Source: Rhododendron vialii
Taxonomy: Eukaryota; Streptophyta; Magnoliopsida; Ericales; Ericaceae
DNA length: 64,000 bases
Assembly: GCF_030253575.1 (NCBI RefSeq)
Contig: NC_080561.1
Coordinates: 25,904,564 to 25,968,563, forward strand
Direction of reading: 5' to 3'
Shown here: positions 1 to 14,600 of the stretch, one piece after another
Position numbering within the stretch: the first letter of the stretch is position 1
How the letters are laid out: each line of letters starts with the position of its first letter
Made by a program: the position numbers and the translations under genes
Notes under the pieces: generated by a model
What the model saw: only the letters and a program-made list of their open reading frames with translations
Told to the model about the DNA's origin: nothing
Databases searched by the model: none

Positions 1-460
1 AATTAATTAAGTGGTGTTTTGTACGTTGAAGTTAACATTGTTTTTTGTTCACACGTGAAGATTACTGAGCTATCCGCTGAAATTTTGAGTTTTTTTTTCT
101 TATTTTGTCCTTATTCAATTTTTTTTTTCGTGTTTGTTACTTTTATACCTAACTTTTGTGGATTATTAATTCATCTCGTCAACACAAATTGGAAAAGTAA
201 ATAAATTGTTACTTTTACCCAATATTTTTCAGAAATATTCAAGATAAAGCTAAAAAAAACACAACTTTTGTAGATTATTAATTCATCTTGTCAAGACAAA
301 TCGGAAAATTAAAAAATTATGACTTATACCAAAATATTTTTAAAAATATCCAAGATAAGGCTCAAAAAAGCCCTTATGTGCAAAATTAACAAATGCGATT
401 TTTTTTTGAATAAGGATAAAACAAGAAAAAACCCAAAAATTCTAAAAAATACTTAGCGGA
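1..460. repeat. AT-rich repeat with diverged tandem copies
   Basis: Two diverged direct copies of about 100 bp lie near 157-250 and 265-362. Both contain the words GATTATTAATTCATCT and AAGATAA. Similar sequence recurs within introns 3 and 4 of the WAT1 gene (about 12040-12290 and 13120-13490), so this is a dispersed foldback-like repeat. No coding potential is seen. Confidence 0.5.
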
Positions 461-522
461 ACTTAGCCTAAACCCTTTGTAAAAGAAAAAGCCTTTTATA
501 GCATGGTATAGTCCCTCACTTT

Positions 523-892
523 GGGGTTGTTTGACATTTTAATTAAGCCAGAAAGCTTTTTTTGTTATTATTCAAAAAAAAATTCGCATTTGTTAGTTTT
601 TTGTCGATTTTTTGAGGATGGATTATTGCTTCTTCCTGACAAGAGAAATTTAAAAAGTAAAAAATTACGATCAAAATCTATTTTTTTAATAAAGACGAAA
701 AAATTGGTTTATTGGCTTATTTTTGTCTTTATTAAAAAATTGAATTTTAATCGTAATTTTGTACTTTTCGGATTCGTCTCGTCATTAATAAGCAATAATC
801 CTAAAAAAAATCAACAAAAAATAAGCAAATGCAAATTTTTTTGAATAAGAACAAAAAAGATTTATTGCTTAATTAAAATGCCAAACAACCCC
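523..892. mobile_element. MITE with long terminal inverted repeats (hAT-like)
   Basis: The ends GGGGTTGTTTGACATTTTAA and TTAAAATGCCAAACAACCCC are inverted copies, and the 370-bp interior is AT-rich and partly self-complementary. The flanks share a short CTTTG, which is shorter than the 8 bp expected for hAT. The superfamily is therefore tentative. A small open frame inside is incidental. Confidence 0.65.
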
Positions 893-1304
893 TTTGTCTA
901 CAGGCATAGGGTGGGTTTTCTGATTTTTGTTGAGGAAGTTATTTGGTTACAAGTCTTGGAGTAACAGTTTCAAGAGACACTAAGAAATTAATGAAGATAG
1001 TTAACTATTGATCTTCCTATTAAAAGTCAAACATGACAACTTTGAAGTCAGGGGCAGTTCCACTAGGCTTTCAGGATTCAAGCGAACCACCTGGTTAAAA
1101 AAATACAGTAACATTTTATATATTTTCTTGCATGTAATAATTTACTTTTTCTTTCATGTTGTATGCATTTATTAATTGGATTATCTGTACAAGTCAAGGG
1201 TAAATGAAAATTCACTTCAATTTCTAAATAGATCAAGTACCTCAATAAAACAAAATAGATTATGCTCGATAAATTTTCAACCAAAATAAGTAAAAAATAA
1301 TTAT

Positions 1305-1593
1305 ACTCCCTCTGTCTCTTTTTAATTATTCAGCTTCGTAACTCCAATTTATTAAGGAGACATCATCATTACACCTTTCACATCAACTTTTATCTTCACT
1401 TTCCATACTTGCCCTCTATGGAGATATTATCATTACACTTTTACTCACTAACTTTTCAAAATAGAATATACTTTTAGAGGTAAAATGAAAATACACCAAC
1501 TTTTACCCAATAATTTTACAAAATGGACACTTATTAAGGAACAACCCACAATAAAAATGAAATATTGGACTCTAAAAAAGGGACAGAGGGAGT
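1305..1593. mobile_element. Stowaway-like MITE
   Basis: The left end ACTCCCTCTGTCTC and right end GGGACAGAGGGAGT are near-perfect inverted repeats of the Stowaway (Tc1/mariner) type. The TA target duplication is seen only on the left, so the right flank has changed. Length is about 289 bp and it is non-coding. Confidence 0.7.
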
Positions 1594-1780
1594 CAGTGGT
1601 GGCTCCAGAAATTTGTAATAGGGTACGTGTTCAGAAATTACCTTAACTCTACTAGCTAATCTATTAATCAATAATATATGTACAAAATCTCATATAGTTG
1701 TATAAATAGTGTGATAAAAAAAACATAACCGCTATTTTAAAAAAAATAACTACGAGGCAAAATGAGAACTTAAAAATACA

Positions 1781-2016
1781 TACTCCCTCCGTTTCTATTT
1801 AATTGTTTACTAAGGTTTTGTATGCATTTTCAACATCTTATATCTCTCAACGTATATTGCTAAAAATACGTAATATGGATCTTATTTGATAGATCTCAAA
1901 TTTTTTTATTAGACAATGATTTCAAAAACATAAAACATACTATACGTCGAGAGATATAAACTGTTGAAAATGCACATAAAACCGTAGTGAACAATTAAAT
2001 AGGGATGGAGGGAGTA
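1781..2016. mobile_element. Stowaway-like MITE, almost fully palindromic
   Basis: TA dinucleotides flank CTCCCTCCGTTTCTATTT on the left and its near complement AAATAGGGATGGAGGGAG on the right. Complementarity continues far inward, through the ATTTTCAACA and ATATCTCTC words, so a transcript would fold into one long hairpin. Confidence 0.75.
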
Positions 2017-4481
2017 CTATTTTTTTTTTTAAATTAAATTTTTTGAAAGTTGTCGTATTGCGAGTCGACAGTGTTTCAAGAATGGAAGGGGTAAAATTTT
2101 ACAATTATCCTAGATGAGTTCTCATAATTTGTGTCAACGTTTAACCGGCGTATCAATCTACTAAATCCCTTTTGAAAGAAATTGTAGCGAGTATGTTAGG
2201 GCTGACCTTCTCGAAAATATATTATTCTTTAGGATGATGTGAGGAGATTTTCTATGGTAGTCTCAAATTCGAAGGAATATTGTTCAAGTTAATAGGGTTT
2301 GCAATGTAGTTGAATTTTTTTAAAGTTTTGTCCATAATTCTATTAGCTAACTAGACCAAAAAAAAAAAAAAACTGTAGTAATTATTGTCATGAATGTGAA
2401 ATTAGCACATTTAAACCATCAACAATAAAGATAGAAAGAGAACGCAGAGCATAATGGTTACACCAAACAGAATGACGGTATGTATACTAGACTAGAGATG
2501 GTAATATAGTATGTTGTAGCCTGTATGCATAATGCATGCATGTATGTCTACATAAGCCGTCTGTTCTCCTAGTTTTATTGATGGGCTGTAATTGGGTTTT
2601 GATTGAGGTTCAATTGATTTTGGGTTGGTATTCAATTCTTTTGGCTTACGTGTTCAAGACTATTAGAAATATTTGAGTTGGGTGTTCAAAGAAAGACTAG
2701 CCATAATTTTTAAATATATTCTAAGCAAATAAAATTTGTTTGGGTACGTGTTCAGTTGACCATGGAATACAACACATAGAGCCACCTCTGGAGGGAGTAT
2801 AACGTTTGGTATACAAACTTTAGTACATTTTTATTATCGCTGAACTAAAATCCCATTGTTTGAAGTTATCAACATCAGGTTCTAGCTAGCTACTTGAGTT
2901 AGCCCATGTAGTTGCTTACGGTGAGTCCCCCGGCCCAGACATATGTAGTACGTGGTACTGGTGATACAAAACCTTATCTGCACGTGCTCCTAACAAACGA
3001 TAAACGATTAATAAAACGCGCGGGAGGCCAAGCATAAAAAAAAAGGTTAAAAATTCTTGGTAATTAAATTACTGAAATTTTCAAAAGGCCAGGGGAGCCA
3101 GCCAATTAAGTGCGTGCATGCTAGTTCCGTCTTTAATATATTCATGATTTTAGTATATATCGTTAGCAAACATGCATAAATAACTCAACAATTAATCATA
3201 TATATGCACATTTCTTCGCAATAGTTTCTTGTACGGACTTCCAATGTGGCAATTAGGCACATCCCCACGTACGTTATTACTTATAGTGTGTGTACACAAA
3301 TGAATTTAATTCATTTAGACGTTCGATTGAGCAGGGTAATATATATATATCACCTGATATCTCTCTTATGATAAAGAGATTCGTATGCAAAATAATGCGT
3401 TCGCCATATTAATTAAGTAATTTGTTTCCTGTTTATTTTCTTATCAATCAAGCTAGCGATGTTAATTAGATTTATTTACACGGGGCTGGCTACTACCCTT
3501 CAATTCACACTTTCTGCGTAACAAATTCTTGGACGCCCTAGTTTTTTGCCACTCTTGTACGGTCTCTAGCGAGCGGTTTAATATTGTCGCAGACAAGAAT
3601 TAATGGATATTACTAGCTAGCTCGATCACCCGTATAGTACCCCGTATGCATGGTTTATTTCTTGGACCTTTTTGTGGTGAGCTTAATTTAATTAATTGTT
3701 ACAAATTAAACCTCACATGACATGATATAGTGTTCCGTTATTATCTGTATCAGCTCTTTAGCTGTAACTCTCCCATTACGTGATATTGTATCGAAAAATA
3801 AATCCTTGACGCCCCAATAATATTTTAGCTTATTATAAGTTGCACTCAAATTAAGAAAAAGTACTATATTACTTATAAAAAAAATTCGGAAAAAATAGAG
3901 AGCACAATTTAGATTTAAAACCGGAGTAAAGCTCGACTATCTCCATATGAAGTGACCCCAAATTATCTACAGCACTCAATAGATTTGAACTTGAAATCAA
4001 GAAACAAAACCTCACCCACATGTCTCGACAAAGCTCTCGGTAATTTTCGAATATAGCTGACTTAGGGGTTACTTCCTTCTAAGGAATCAGGTTCAAAATC
4101 TTTTAGGTACTATCAGTTTCTTTAGGATTCATACAGAATTTTCTTCTGAATTTAATTAGGAACCCCACAAGTACTGATAGTAATTGAAACACTTATCCAT
4201 TTTTGTTTACAAACCACTGCCTAGGGGTCCATGGTCCGGATTGGGCTGGTTCCATAAGAATCCAGTAACCATGCAAACCATTTCTAACGGTTCCAAAAAA
4301 ATGGGAACCGAAACCTAACCATTATAAATATAGAACCTAACCATAACCAAACTGCCATACCGGTCCGGTTTCGGTTTGACCCAATTAGCATCCAAATATT
4401 TCCATAAAATATGTATTGAAAAATATAATTGCAAAATTGTTCATAAAATAGCCCTCAACTTCACTAGCACTACAAGTCTTA

Positions 4482-4900
4482 GAGCATCCGCAATGGTAAT
4501 AATCAAAATCAATAACCAAAATGTGTCACGTCAATATTTGATTATCTATTTAGTCTATAGTCAAACTTAACAACCTCTACATCTACATTGGTTATTTTTA
4601 CATCCCTAACATAAAAAAATTCCACAATGCACAATGCACATTTGTCCATTCGTAAACGAGTTCCAATCACGAACCCGACCACACCAAATTATTCATCTCG
4701 ATGAGACGATTTCAATGTGGGGTGTTTACATTATTGAGTTTGGTTATTGGTAAAAGTTGTTAAGTTTGGTTATGGAATGAGTGGAATTTAGTAATTTGCT
4801 AAAAGATTTGTAACTTTACTTATTACAATGTAAGATATTTTTGAGTATTATTGTTAAATTTATTTATCTATACTCATTTGCTTCTTATAGGGGGTTGCTC
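4482..4900. mobile_element. PIF/Harbinger-like MITE, copy 1
   Basis: Flanked by TTA on both sides (4479-4481 and 4901-4903). It begins GAGCATCCGCAATGGTAAT. The interior words AATGTGTCACGTCA and TTCATCTCGATGAGACGA reappear in reverse complement near 31700-32121, so both are members of one MITE family. Confidence 0.65.
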
Positions 4901-5399
4901 TTAGAGCCAAAATTAGTACAAAATAGTTCATACACTATCACCATTAAATGGCTCATCAAAAGAGATTGCATAAACTAACAAAATAGGTTAAGTAGGTACA
5001 GATATAGCATGATACGTATATATGCATATATTACTAGTAAATCGGTTCCAGTTCGGTTTTGAACCACGGTATTTTAAAAAAAAAAAAACAGTAACCAAAC
5101 CAAATTTACTTGTTTTTAATTGTTTAGGGCTAAAACTTGACCATTAAACCGTAGAACCATTTCAAAAGGCACGGTTCGATCCGGTTTGGTTCAGTTCGGT
5201 TTACCAGTTCTTGAATTTTTGGACAGTAGTCCTACCACCGCCAAGAGGTGCGGACGCCACGGGAAATTTGTCCAGAATTAAGGGACGTGGCAGGAATGGG
5301 AATTTGGTTGCGACAAGTATATGAATAGGGCCAAAGCTGGCAAACACCGAAGTTGCAGCATTACTAACTGAAAGGCAAGCACTTTAATGCAGTTGGATT

Positions 5400-5550
5400 C
5401 ATCAGCTCTCCTCTCCTCTCCTCTCCTCTCGTCTCTTCTCGTGTGATTTAATTATTAGGAAGAGAGTTACAAGAAATCTCCCCCACATACTTTTGTTTTT
5501 CGCACACCTTTTTCCCATTTTGTTTTCTTCACTCTTCTGTTCTTCCGTCC

Positions 5551-5597
<47 letters not shown>

Positions 5598-5743
5598 TTT
5601 CTCTCACTCTATATATATGTATATATACATCTCTCTATCTCTCTCCCTTGTCAAGCTCTTAGAAATTAGTAGCAGTACGTAGTAGAATTAAGATAGATAT
5701 ATATATATATACACACACGTAGTCGGGAGCTAGATTGAAGAAA
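5400..5743 (+). promoter_or_regulatory. WAT1 gene core promoter and CT-rich 5' leader
   Basis: Upstream of the start codon lie a CTCTC tandem tract (about 5406-5432), a long TC microsatellite (about 5551-5594) and a TATA-like TATATATAT at 5610-5618. Transcription would then begin near 5640, giving a leader of about 100 nt. CT-rich patches near the start site are common in plant promoters. The TATA and start-site assignment is inference. Confidence 0.45.
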
Positions 5744-7830
5744 ATGGAAGGAGATTTCTTGCCATTCTTGACAATGGTGATTGTACAAGTTGGGTATGCC
5801 GGAATGAATATACTCTCGAAGCTTGCCATGGATTCTGGAATGAACCCATTTGTCCACGTGGCGTACCGGCAAATCTTTGCCACCGTTGTTATTGCCCCCT
5901 TCGCCTACTTCTTGGAGAGGTATACATATTGATATTCTTCTACTATATAATTTCTTATTTTATGCAAGTAGTAACATGGAGTATATGATGGAGCCAGGGG
6001 GTTAGTAGGGGCGGTAGCCTCCTCTACGGTTTAAAAAAGTACAACTATTACGTTGGAAATATAATTTTTTATCAAAATATATAGTCTTGCCTCTGATTTA
6101 GAAATATAGCTTGCCCCCTACGCTAAAATTCTAACTCCGTCTGTATTTATACTTATATGAATGTGTGCATATACAAATAAGAGTATATGTATTTGTAATG
6201 ATAAAAATGAAGAGTGTGATAATCAATTACATCTTCTTCTATTTTCAGCAAGTGTACGCATATATAGTCGAGCTTACTACAATGGGTATTTTTTTTTTTT
6301 TTTTGGTTTTTGAAAAACGGACGTTTTTTTCAATGTCATCACTTTCTTGCACGTAAGGTTACATTTACATGGATCAACTCGAATTCGAAAAGTACTAGGG
6401 CTATTTTGACATGCCGAGTTTATTGAATGAAGAGGCAAATGCAAATGGGAAATTAAACAACCTGGAGCTAGCTAGCTATTTACGTATATTAATTAGGTTT
6501 GTTAACATTAATTGTTTGAGATTGATCGGCTTCCGATACAATTAACTAAAAAGACAGGCTAGCAACGGTGTGACGGCAGGAATACTGGGTTTCCAATAAT
6601 CTTGTCCCATTTTTAACAATAATGCTACATACACAAAGATTTAATTTACATATACAAAGATAGAGTCCCCTTCTTATAAGGACTACCTTATTTTAATAAA
6701 ATGCGGATCTTTCTTTCCCGGTCAAATTTCAATGATCCGAGCTGCTCATTGTGTTCAGAACGTGATTTTAAGGGTACCCGCGAGAAATCAGCAAAAAAAA
6801 AAGACCGGGAAGGGCTTCATCCGAGCAGGTTTTGTTTGTTTTTTATCTAACGGTTCAAATAACAACTGCTCAAATCAAGCCCTTCCCGGTCATTTTTTTT
6901 TCCGATTCCTCTCAATTACCCTTAAAATCACGTTCTGAACACATTGAGCGGCTCGGATCATCGAAATCCAATCGGAAAAGGCGAGAAATGGGAGGTCCGC
7001 ATATAAGGTCCTCAGCACCACTACAAAAAAATTGAGCAACAGTGACAAAAAAATTGTCACTGAGTTTTCACTAAAAGTGTGTTGCTAAAAACTTTTAGTA
7101 ACAACTTTTCATCTATAGTAACAGACAGTTGTCACTATAGATGAAAAGATGTCACTAAAAAGTTTTAGCAACACACTTTTAGTAATAACTCAATGACAAT
7201 TGTTTTGTCAGTATCGCTCATTTTTTTTGTAGTGACGTAGTTGTGGTAAATCTTTGCATATGTAGCATTATTGGTTGCGCCACAGCGGTGTAATCACTGT
7301 CAAATTATATGTGTAAAAAGAGTTGTAGCTGAAGAATTTTTTTGTTTCAGAGATAAAATAAAACGAGGATCATTTTATATTGGTAAAGAGAAAGGAAAAA
7401 AAAAAATGCATCTTAAAGAGCATCTCCACTTGCTTAGCGAATTCCCTTCCATTTTCACTATCAAGAAATGAGCAAAAGTGCAGTACCAAATTTTGCCAAA
7501 AGGATTAATTTCTTTTGCGCTTGCTAAAATTTGGCACAAATGAAGCCTTTGGTCTCCATTACTTTTGATTCGACGGTAAAAAAGTACAGAATTTGAAGAA
7601 AATAATCAAGTAACAATTTTATAAGTTAACTTTTGACAATCCACAATGACGTCATAGATAAGTATTTTGAAGAAAATGAGTATTTTTGGCGGCTAGTGAA
7701 CCTTTTGTTTTTAAAGTTTTTGTCAAAATATTTGGGAAGATTTTCTTCTGGACGCAAGGATTCATAAATATCTAAAATATGTAGACATAATAGTAAGTTG
7801 AAAAAACTTACAGTAGTAAAGACAAAAAAA

Positions 7831-7861
<31 letters not shown>

Positions 7862-8610
7862 GAAGAAGAAGAAGACCAATTGTATATAAGAAGAAGTAGC
7901 TTTTTGTCATCACTTCATTTTTTCCTCTCACGTCAAGACAATGCTGAATATTAAAAAAAATTCATGCAAAGTTATCCAAAGTTCAAAAAACTAAAAATCG
8001 ACTCATTAATATAAGATAGGGAAAAGACTACAACACACACATCTTATTTTGGTATATATCATATGTACTCCAAAAATATTATGAATTATAAAGAAAATGT
8101 TACGAATCGTATTGCTAAAAAGTTACGAATCGTATAAAAGTTACGAATCTTATAAAAGTTACGAGATACATCAAAATATTATAAATCATAATGAAAATGT
8201 TACGAATCATATTGCTAAAAGGTTATGAATTCTAGAACAAAAATTACAAAACACATTAAAATGTTATGAATGAACTATAAAATAAGTGTATATGGTACAT
8301 TTTTTAAGGGGGTGTGTATTATAGACTTTCCCATAAGGCCATCCATAGTGGTATAATAAAAAAATGATAATCAAAAGTTGACACATCAGCTTTTGATTAT
8401 TTACTTAAGAGGTTGCTAAGCTTAATAATATTGAGTTTCACAATGGTCACTTCTAGCCCATAACCAAAATAAGGGTGTACTACAGTTTCACTCTCTCTCT
8501 CCCCCTCTGTCTACCGCCATTCACTTCCCTCCATTTACGTTTTTTTTTGGCAAAAATATATTGATTCTCTCTCTTAATTTTGGAGAAAAATCAATGACTT
8601 TTTTCCCTCC

Positions 8611-8685
<75 letters not shown>

Positions 8686-11600
8686 GGGGAGGGGATAGAA
8701 ATAGGAGGGAATAGTGAAATACCTTAATCTGGTAACGATGGGTTGAATTGTAGATGATCGAGAGATATGAGTTTTACTTTTTGAGGGAAATAAAGAGAAA
8801 TAATTTGTAAGTGAAGTGAAGAAGATATAGAGTAAGTGAAAAAGAAAAGAAGAAAATACAAGTTGAAACACGCGTGTATGCAAATTTTGGAACTAATTAA
8901 CTTATGTGGTATGGAGTCTATAAATTTTGATTATTGAAAAAGGTTGTTAGTTTTGGTTATCCAAAATTCAAAATTTGATTATTTCTAAGAATGTTGCTAA
9001 GTTTGATTATACTATTGTGATGCATTTTTTACACCAAAATTTTTAACTTTAAAAATAATTGACTTTTAATTATACCACTGTGGATGGCCTAAGGGGACAA
9101 AGGACCTCTAACCAATATGTTCACCACATCATGTAATTGAAAGAGTGTTAAAACTTCAGAGATGTTACCCGCACAGGCATCATGTGCACAAATCATGCAC
9201 AGACGGCTCCGTAGGACCACTACGGCGTCCCCACAATCGATCCGAATTTTTCATTAGTATTTAGAAAAAATCTACTCAATTCAATACATCGAAATACTTT
9301 ATCCAATGTTTCAAATTTTCTTTTAGAATTTAGGATCTTGAAATTTGAAGAAATATTTAGACGATTGGATTAAGTACTTAGAGGTATCAAATGGAATTGA
9401 TTTCTTGAGGAGTGCCTTAAAAATTGAATTTAAAGCTAATAAACGGTTTAGATCGTTTGTGGGGACCTCATAGTGGATCCCACAGATCATCTTGTGTACA
9501 ATTTGTTTACAGAATGCCTGGATGGGTGGTGTTTCTGTTGAACCTTCCTTCAATGTCCATGGGCATCAAGGTTTACGTGCGTATTTTTGTTACATTCTTG
9601 TCACGTGCTATGCGATGCACGATCATTCTTTGACGTATGTTTTTGGTCGTATCACGTGACCAAACTCGCGTGCTTTGGTCCCTTTACTTTTATTATTCCA
9701 TTCTTATTAGAATTCTAGTAACGTCTTGTATGGACCGTCAAAGCACAAGTGATGGAGTCATGCAAGAGTCTGGCTCCTCTCCAATTATTCGAGAGAACAC
9801 TTTCTCCAATCTCGGCTCATAAAATTTTTTTACGACTTATGTCAATGATCGAAATAGTTCATTTTATTTTTCTCGTTGAGAACATGAAGTATGCCAAAAG
9901 TTAAGTTTATTGGACATCATTAGATATGATTTTGAAACACATTAGAACACATTATCTTGCAAAATATAAGATTGCAACATTAGAACAAAACCCCTTTCTA
10001 ATTTTTTTCAATATAAATTTGTTTCGAAATCATATCAAACGATAATTGATCAAAATAATTTTCTGCATGCTTGATGCTTTCAGTGCATTAAAAATTATGA
10101 ACAATTCCGATCATTGAAGTGTGATTTAAAAAGTTTTTCCCTAGCCGGAATTGGAGAGAGTGTTCTCTCCAATCCATTTAAAGGGATTAGAGAGGAGCCG
10201 GGCTCGTCATGCAAGGTGTTATTTCATGGAGGATAATACTCTCAGGACTTGACCAAGTTGTTGGCTCATTTATGAGCTCCTTTTTAGTTCACTTTTATTC
10301 CTTTTCTAGATTCTTTTAATTAAAGAACATCAATCCTGTCAAAAATTGAAGTCAACAGATTTTGATCGTTACGATTTTAGAACACTTAAATTTTCTTGTA
10401 AAAGATAAAGCAAATCATTTTTCCAAACAAATGTGTTTTGATCATGTACTTACCGAAATCCAATCAATATGATTTTCTATTAAGTAGAATTGTTGAACGA
10501 GAAGATATCTAAAAGATGAACGATATTCCGATAATTAAAATGAGCTCTAGAAGGGCCCACGAAAGATCACGATAACACATCCTAATTTTATTGTAACGAC
10601 TGGAGAAGAGTTGGTTCCTTAAGTTACCAGCATGGACCTTGTGTGTGTGTGTTTTTTTTAATTTATAACAAAATGAACAAATGCCATCAGTGTACCGTTA
10701 TGGTTACTTAATTAGAAGCTTTAATTTTGTGTTTTTTCAATTGAAAACCTTTTTCCAACAAAAAACAAATTTTGCAGCTATAAACGTGTAGTTAGCAAGT
10801 AGATTGGCTTGATATTTCAAGTAATGTATCAATATTATAGTATCTATCATATATTCCATATCCTAAGCTAGCTACATGCATATGGCACAAAAACTATATA
10901 TTGTCTTTTTTCCTGCTTGCTAAATCACTAGAAATTTCAACTTATATATATTTTGCAGAAAAACAAGGCCTAAGATGACAAGGGTTATCTTCTTCCAGAT
11001 ATTCTTATCTTCAATTTTTGGGTAAGTCCAGGACATTGAATATCATCTACTGAATCTTTGATTGTAATTACTAACAACATATTTGAGCTCATGATCTATT
11101 GATCTCGTTTTAAAAATCAAAGGCCAACCCCCTCCAGCCGTTGTCTCACTCGTTTTCAAAACAAAACTAGCTAGGTTTCATCATTTTCGTCTTGTTCGTT
11201 TAGGGGTCTCAAAACCACTGCGCATGGTCCCAATAAATTTTCTCTATCTATTGATCTCTCTTCACTTATTATTCTTAAAACCTCTCTCAAAATCCAAAAC
11301 AAACAGGGTCTTTATGTTTACTGAAAATATGTTTGCATCTCAAAACCGTATCAAAACAATTGGTTTCTACTGTTTGAAATGCAAAAAAAAAAAAAGAAAA
11401 CTAATTAATTTGGTTCAATATATTTGGTATTGTTTTGGATTTTTGTTTACTATTCTCATCGTTATAAGGAAATTTATTTGGCAAAACAGATTTCAAAAGC
11501 AATTTTCGGGAGGACTTTTTCTACAAACTCTTCAAGGGAAAACCTAAAATAACTCTATAAATCTGAGAAAACTATTTCCATTGATCCAAAATGAACACGC

Positions 11601-14600
11601 CTTGTACGAAACTCTTTCGTGTTTCGCAAAATCGCGCGGTTTTGACAAAGAATTAAAACGAAACAGGAATATTACCAAATGTGAGTTTACGAATTTAATT
11701 CGCATTGGACGTTGAAATTTGCAGGGCAACCATGAACCAGGTTCTTTACTTTGTCGGGCTGCATAACTCTACCCCAACAATTGCATGTGCTTTGTCGAAT
11801 TTGCTGCCAGCACTCACTTTCATCCTAGCCGTCCCTTTCAGGTAATTGCTTGGTTTACATACATACTTTCACCATATAATTAATTAAGTGTCACATTTTG
11901 ATGAAAAACAGTCGCTATTTAATTTTTGTGTGTACGTACTACTATACGTACGTGTAAATCCACATGAAAAACAAGCTCGGATAACATATACTAGCGCGTG
12001 TGATTTCACTACATTTATTTTAACCAACAAATGTATAAATGTTAAAAAAATTTACTTTTACCCAAATATTCTTGAAAATATTCATGAAGATAAAGCTCAA
12101 AAAGTTGGTCTTTGAGGCTTTATATTATCTTTTGATATTTCCAAAAAATTATTTAGGTAAATGTACGTAAAAGTTTTTTGGTTTTCCGATTTTCCTCTCG
12201 TCCAAACAAATAAATAATTCACAAATTTTTTGATGCAAAACTAACAAATACAAAAAAATATGAATAAAGACAAAACATAAAAAAAGCCAAAATGTCCCTA
12301 AAGCCCTTAGGATATATAACAAGGCTTATACGCATAAAAAAAAGATCAAATGCATTACGTACGTTTCTATTTTGGTTTGGTAGGCTGGAAAGTGTAGGAA
12401 TGAGGAGGAAAGAAGGGCAAGCCAAGGTTGTGGGGACATTGATATGCGTGGGTGGAGCAATGTTGCTGTCATTTTACCATGGAAGAAGCGTGATGGGAGG
12501 ATCCAGCATCCATTGGAAGTACGCTGATGATATGGGAAAAGGAAGTAGTAGTACTTCTCAAACCCATGGAAACAACTTCATGTCTGGGCCCTTTCTAATC
12601 ATTGCTAGTACCATAGCCTGGGCAATATGGTTCATTATTCAAGTAAGCACTCATTAATTTAGCCATATGATTACACCAATGAGAAAAACTTTTTCATAGA
12701 GTTTTTCGAGATTAGTTGTTTACGAAAGTGGATCTCGAACGTTCAAAGTGTACTTTTGGACAGTTCGGATTCTGATGAAACTTTTCCGAAAAAGAGTTCC
12801 TGGAAAAGTTTCATTTCAATCCGAATTGTCCATAGCCAAAATGGACGGTCGAGATCGCGCGACTCCATGAATAAGTCTATCTTTCTCTTACCCAATCATG
12901 TTTTTCATCAATAATGGAAATTTGTGGTTTAGTTTTTCAATAATTTTGTGGAATATATCCGCTTTAAACGGTGGACCTAGAAAAGAAAAGACCAACCAGA
13001 CATATAGAATCATAATACTCTCGAACCTACTTAAAACAGTGGACCTACAAAAACGGGCAACTAGATATATAGGTTTTTTTATATTCAAGACAAGAGAACA
13101 CCAACAGTAATCCATTTGGATTTTTTATTTTTATTTTTATCTTTACTCAATTTTTTTTGTATTTATTAGTTTTGCGTCAATCCTTTCGTGAATTATTATT
13201 AGTCTGTCTCGATGAGCGGAATCTAAAATATATATATTATGTTCAGAACTATTTTTTTCTTGAATGAAGACAAAATGATCCCATTAAAACAAGCTGATTT
13301 TTGAATTATTTTCGTGTTTTTGATTATTTACGTCTTTATTTGGAAAAATAGTATTGTACACAATTTTTGCATTTCAATTTCTCTCGTCGAGATTTACCAA
13401 TAATCTCCAATCAATTAACTTAAAACTAACAAATGTGAAAGTTTTCGAATAGTGATACTACTAGATAAACCTTGAGAATAATTAAAGCCAAAACAGGCCT
13501 AAATCTGGTGGGTTTAACACAGTGGACGTAGAAAGGACTACCTGGCTATACATATGGGTTGGTAATATCAAGGAACAGCATCTTTAAATTGGATTCACTT
13601 AAAACAGTGGACCTAGAAATTAAAAAGTTCCAATTACCAGAGAGGCACATTTTATTTGATATCCTCAAGTAATATATCTAGTAGTACTATAGTAGAAGAA
13701 CAAAGACAGATTAACGCTTCGATTAACTTCATTTATAAGAGTTCTGAAGTGTTTTTTTTTTTTTGTCATCTCAGGCGAGAATGGGCGAGAATTATTCAGC
13801 TCCTTATACAAGTTCAGCATTAATATGTTTGATGTCCAGCGTCGAATGTGGGATTATTGGCTTCATTGCAGAACATAACCTATCTGCATGGTCATTGAGC
13901 CCTGCTATCAGGGTTGTTTCAAGTCTTTATGCGGTACAAATTTTTGGTCGTTTTTTTTTTTTTTCCGTCAGATATTAATTTTTGGATCTTAAAATGTTTT
14001 TCTTTTGTATTGGGATATGATACACCAACAATCATTCCAATTTAGGTTTGTGTCGTTTTTGCTGTCCTTGAAACAAAACCTGGTTGCTGAAGTAAAATCC
14101 ATCATTTTTACATTGCCAATGTATACTTATTTTATTTAGGAGAATTTAAAATAAATGAACTAAGAAAGACAAATTGTTGTTTCAGGGTGCTATTGGTAGT
14201 GCACTAGCATTTTGCCTCATGTCATGGTGTATCCAGAGGAAAGGCCCTCTCTATGTCTCTGTGTTCAGTCCACTCCTTCTTGTCATCGTGGCCGTTCTCA
14301 GTTGGGCGCTTCTCGCAGAGAAATTATACGTTGGAACGTGCGTATAACTACAGTATTTTACTTTAAGTTTATTTTGTTTCTGAATTTGATCAACATTTGG
14401 TATTATTCTACTACATGATTAATCTTTAACACTCATACTTGGTGGGGGTTTTTTGCAATCAGTGTTGGAGGGTCGGCCTTGATTGTTTTAGGACTCTATG
14501 CTGTTCTCTGGGGAAAGAACAGAGAGTCGGATGCAATGAGCAACGCTGGAGATGAGGGAGAAGAGAAGCCAGAAGATAAGGGCGACGTGGAAATGCAGTT

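Larger units (their letters stand above)
893..5399. other. intergenic region, no gene seen apart from listed MITEs
   Basis: AT-rich sequence with no convincing coding exon on either strand. It holds two Stowaway-like MITEs and one PIF/Harbinger-like MITE, listed separately. The rest (about 2017-4478 and 4904-5399) shows no recognisable gene, RNA or long repeat. Confidence 0.6.

Noticed and set aside
8521..8883. Open frame with a long Ile-Tyr repeat (also near 26888-27163 and 27362-27626)
   Set aside because: Translation of TA microsatellites inside or beside MITEs; not genes.
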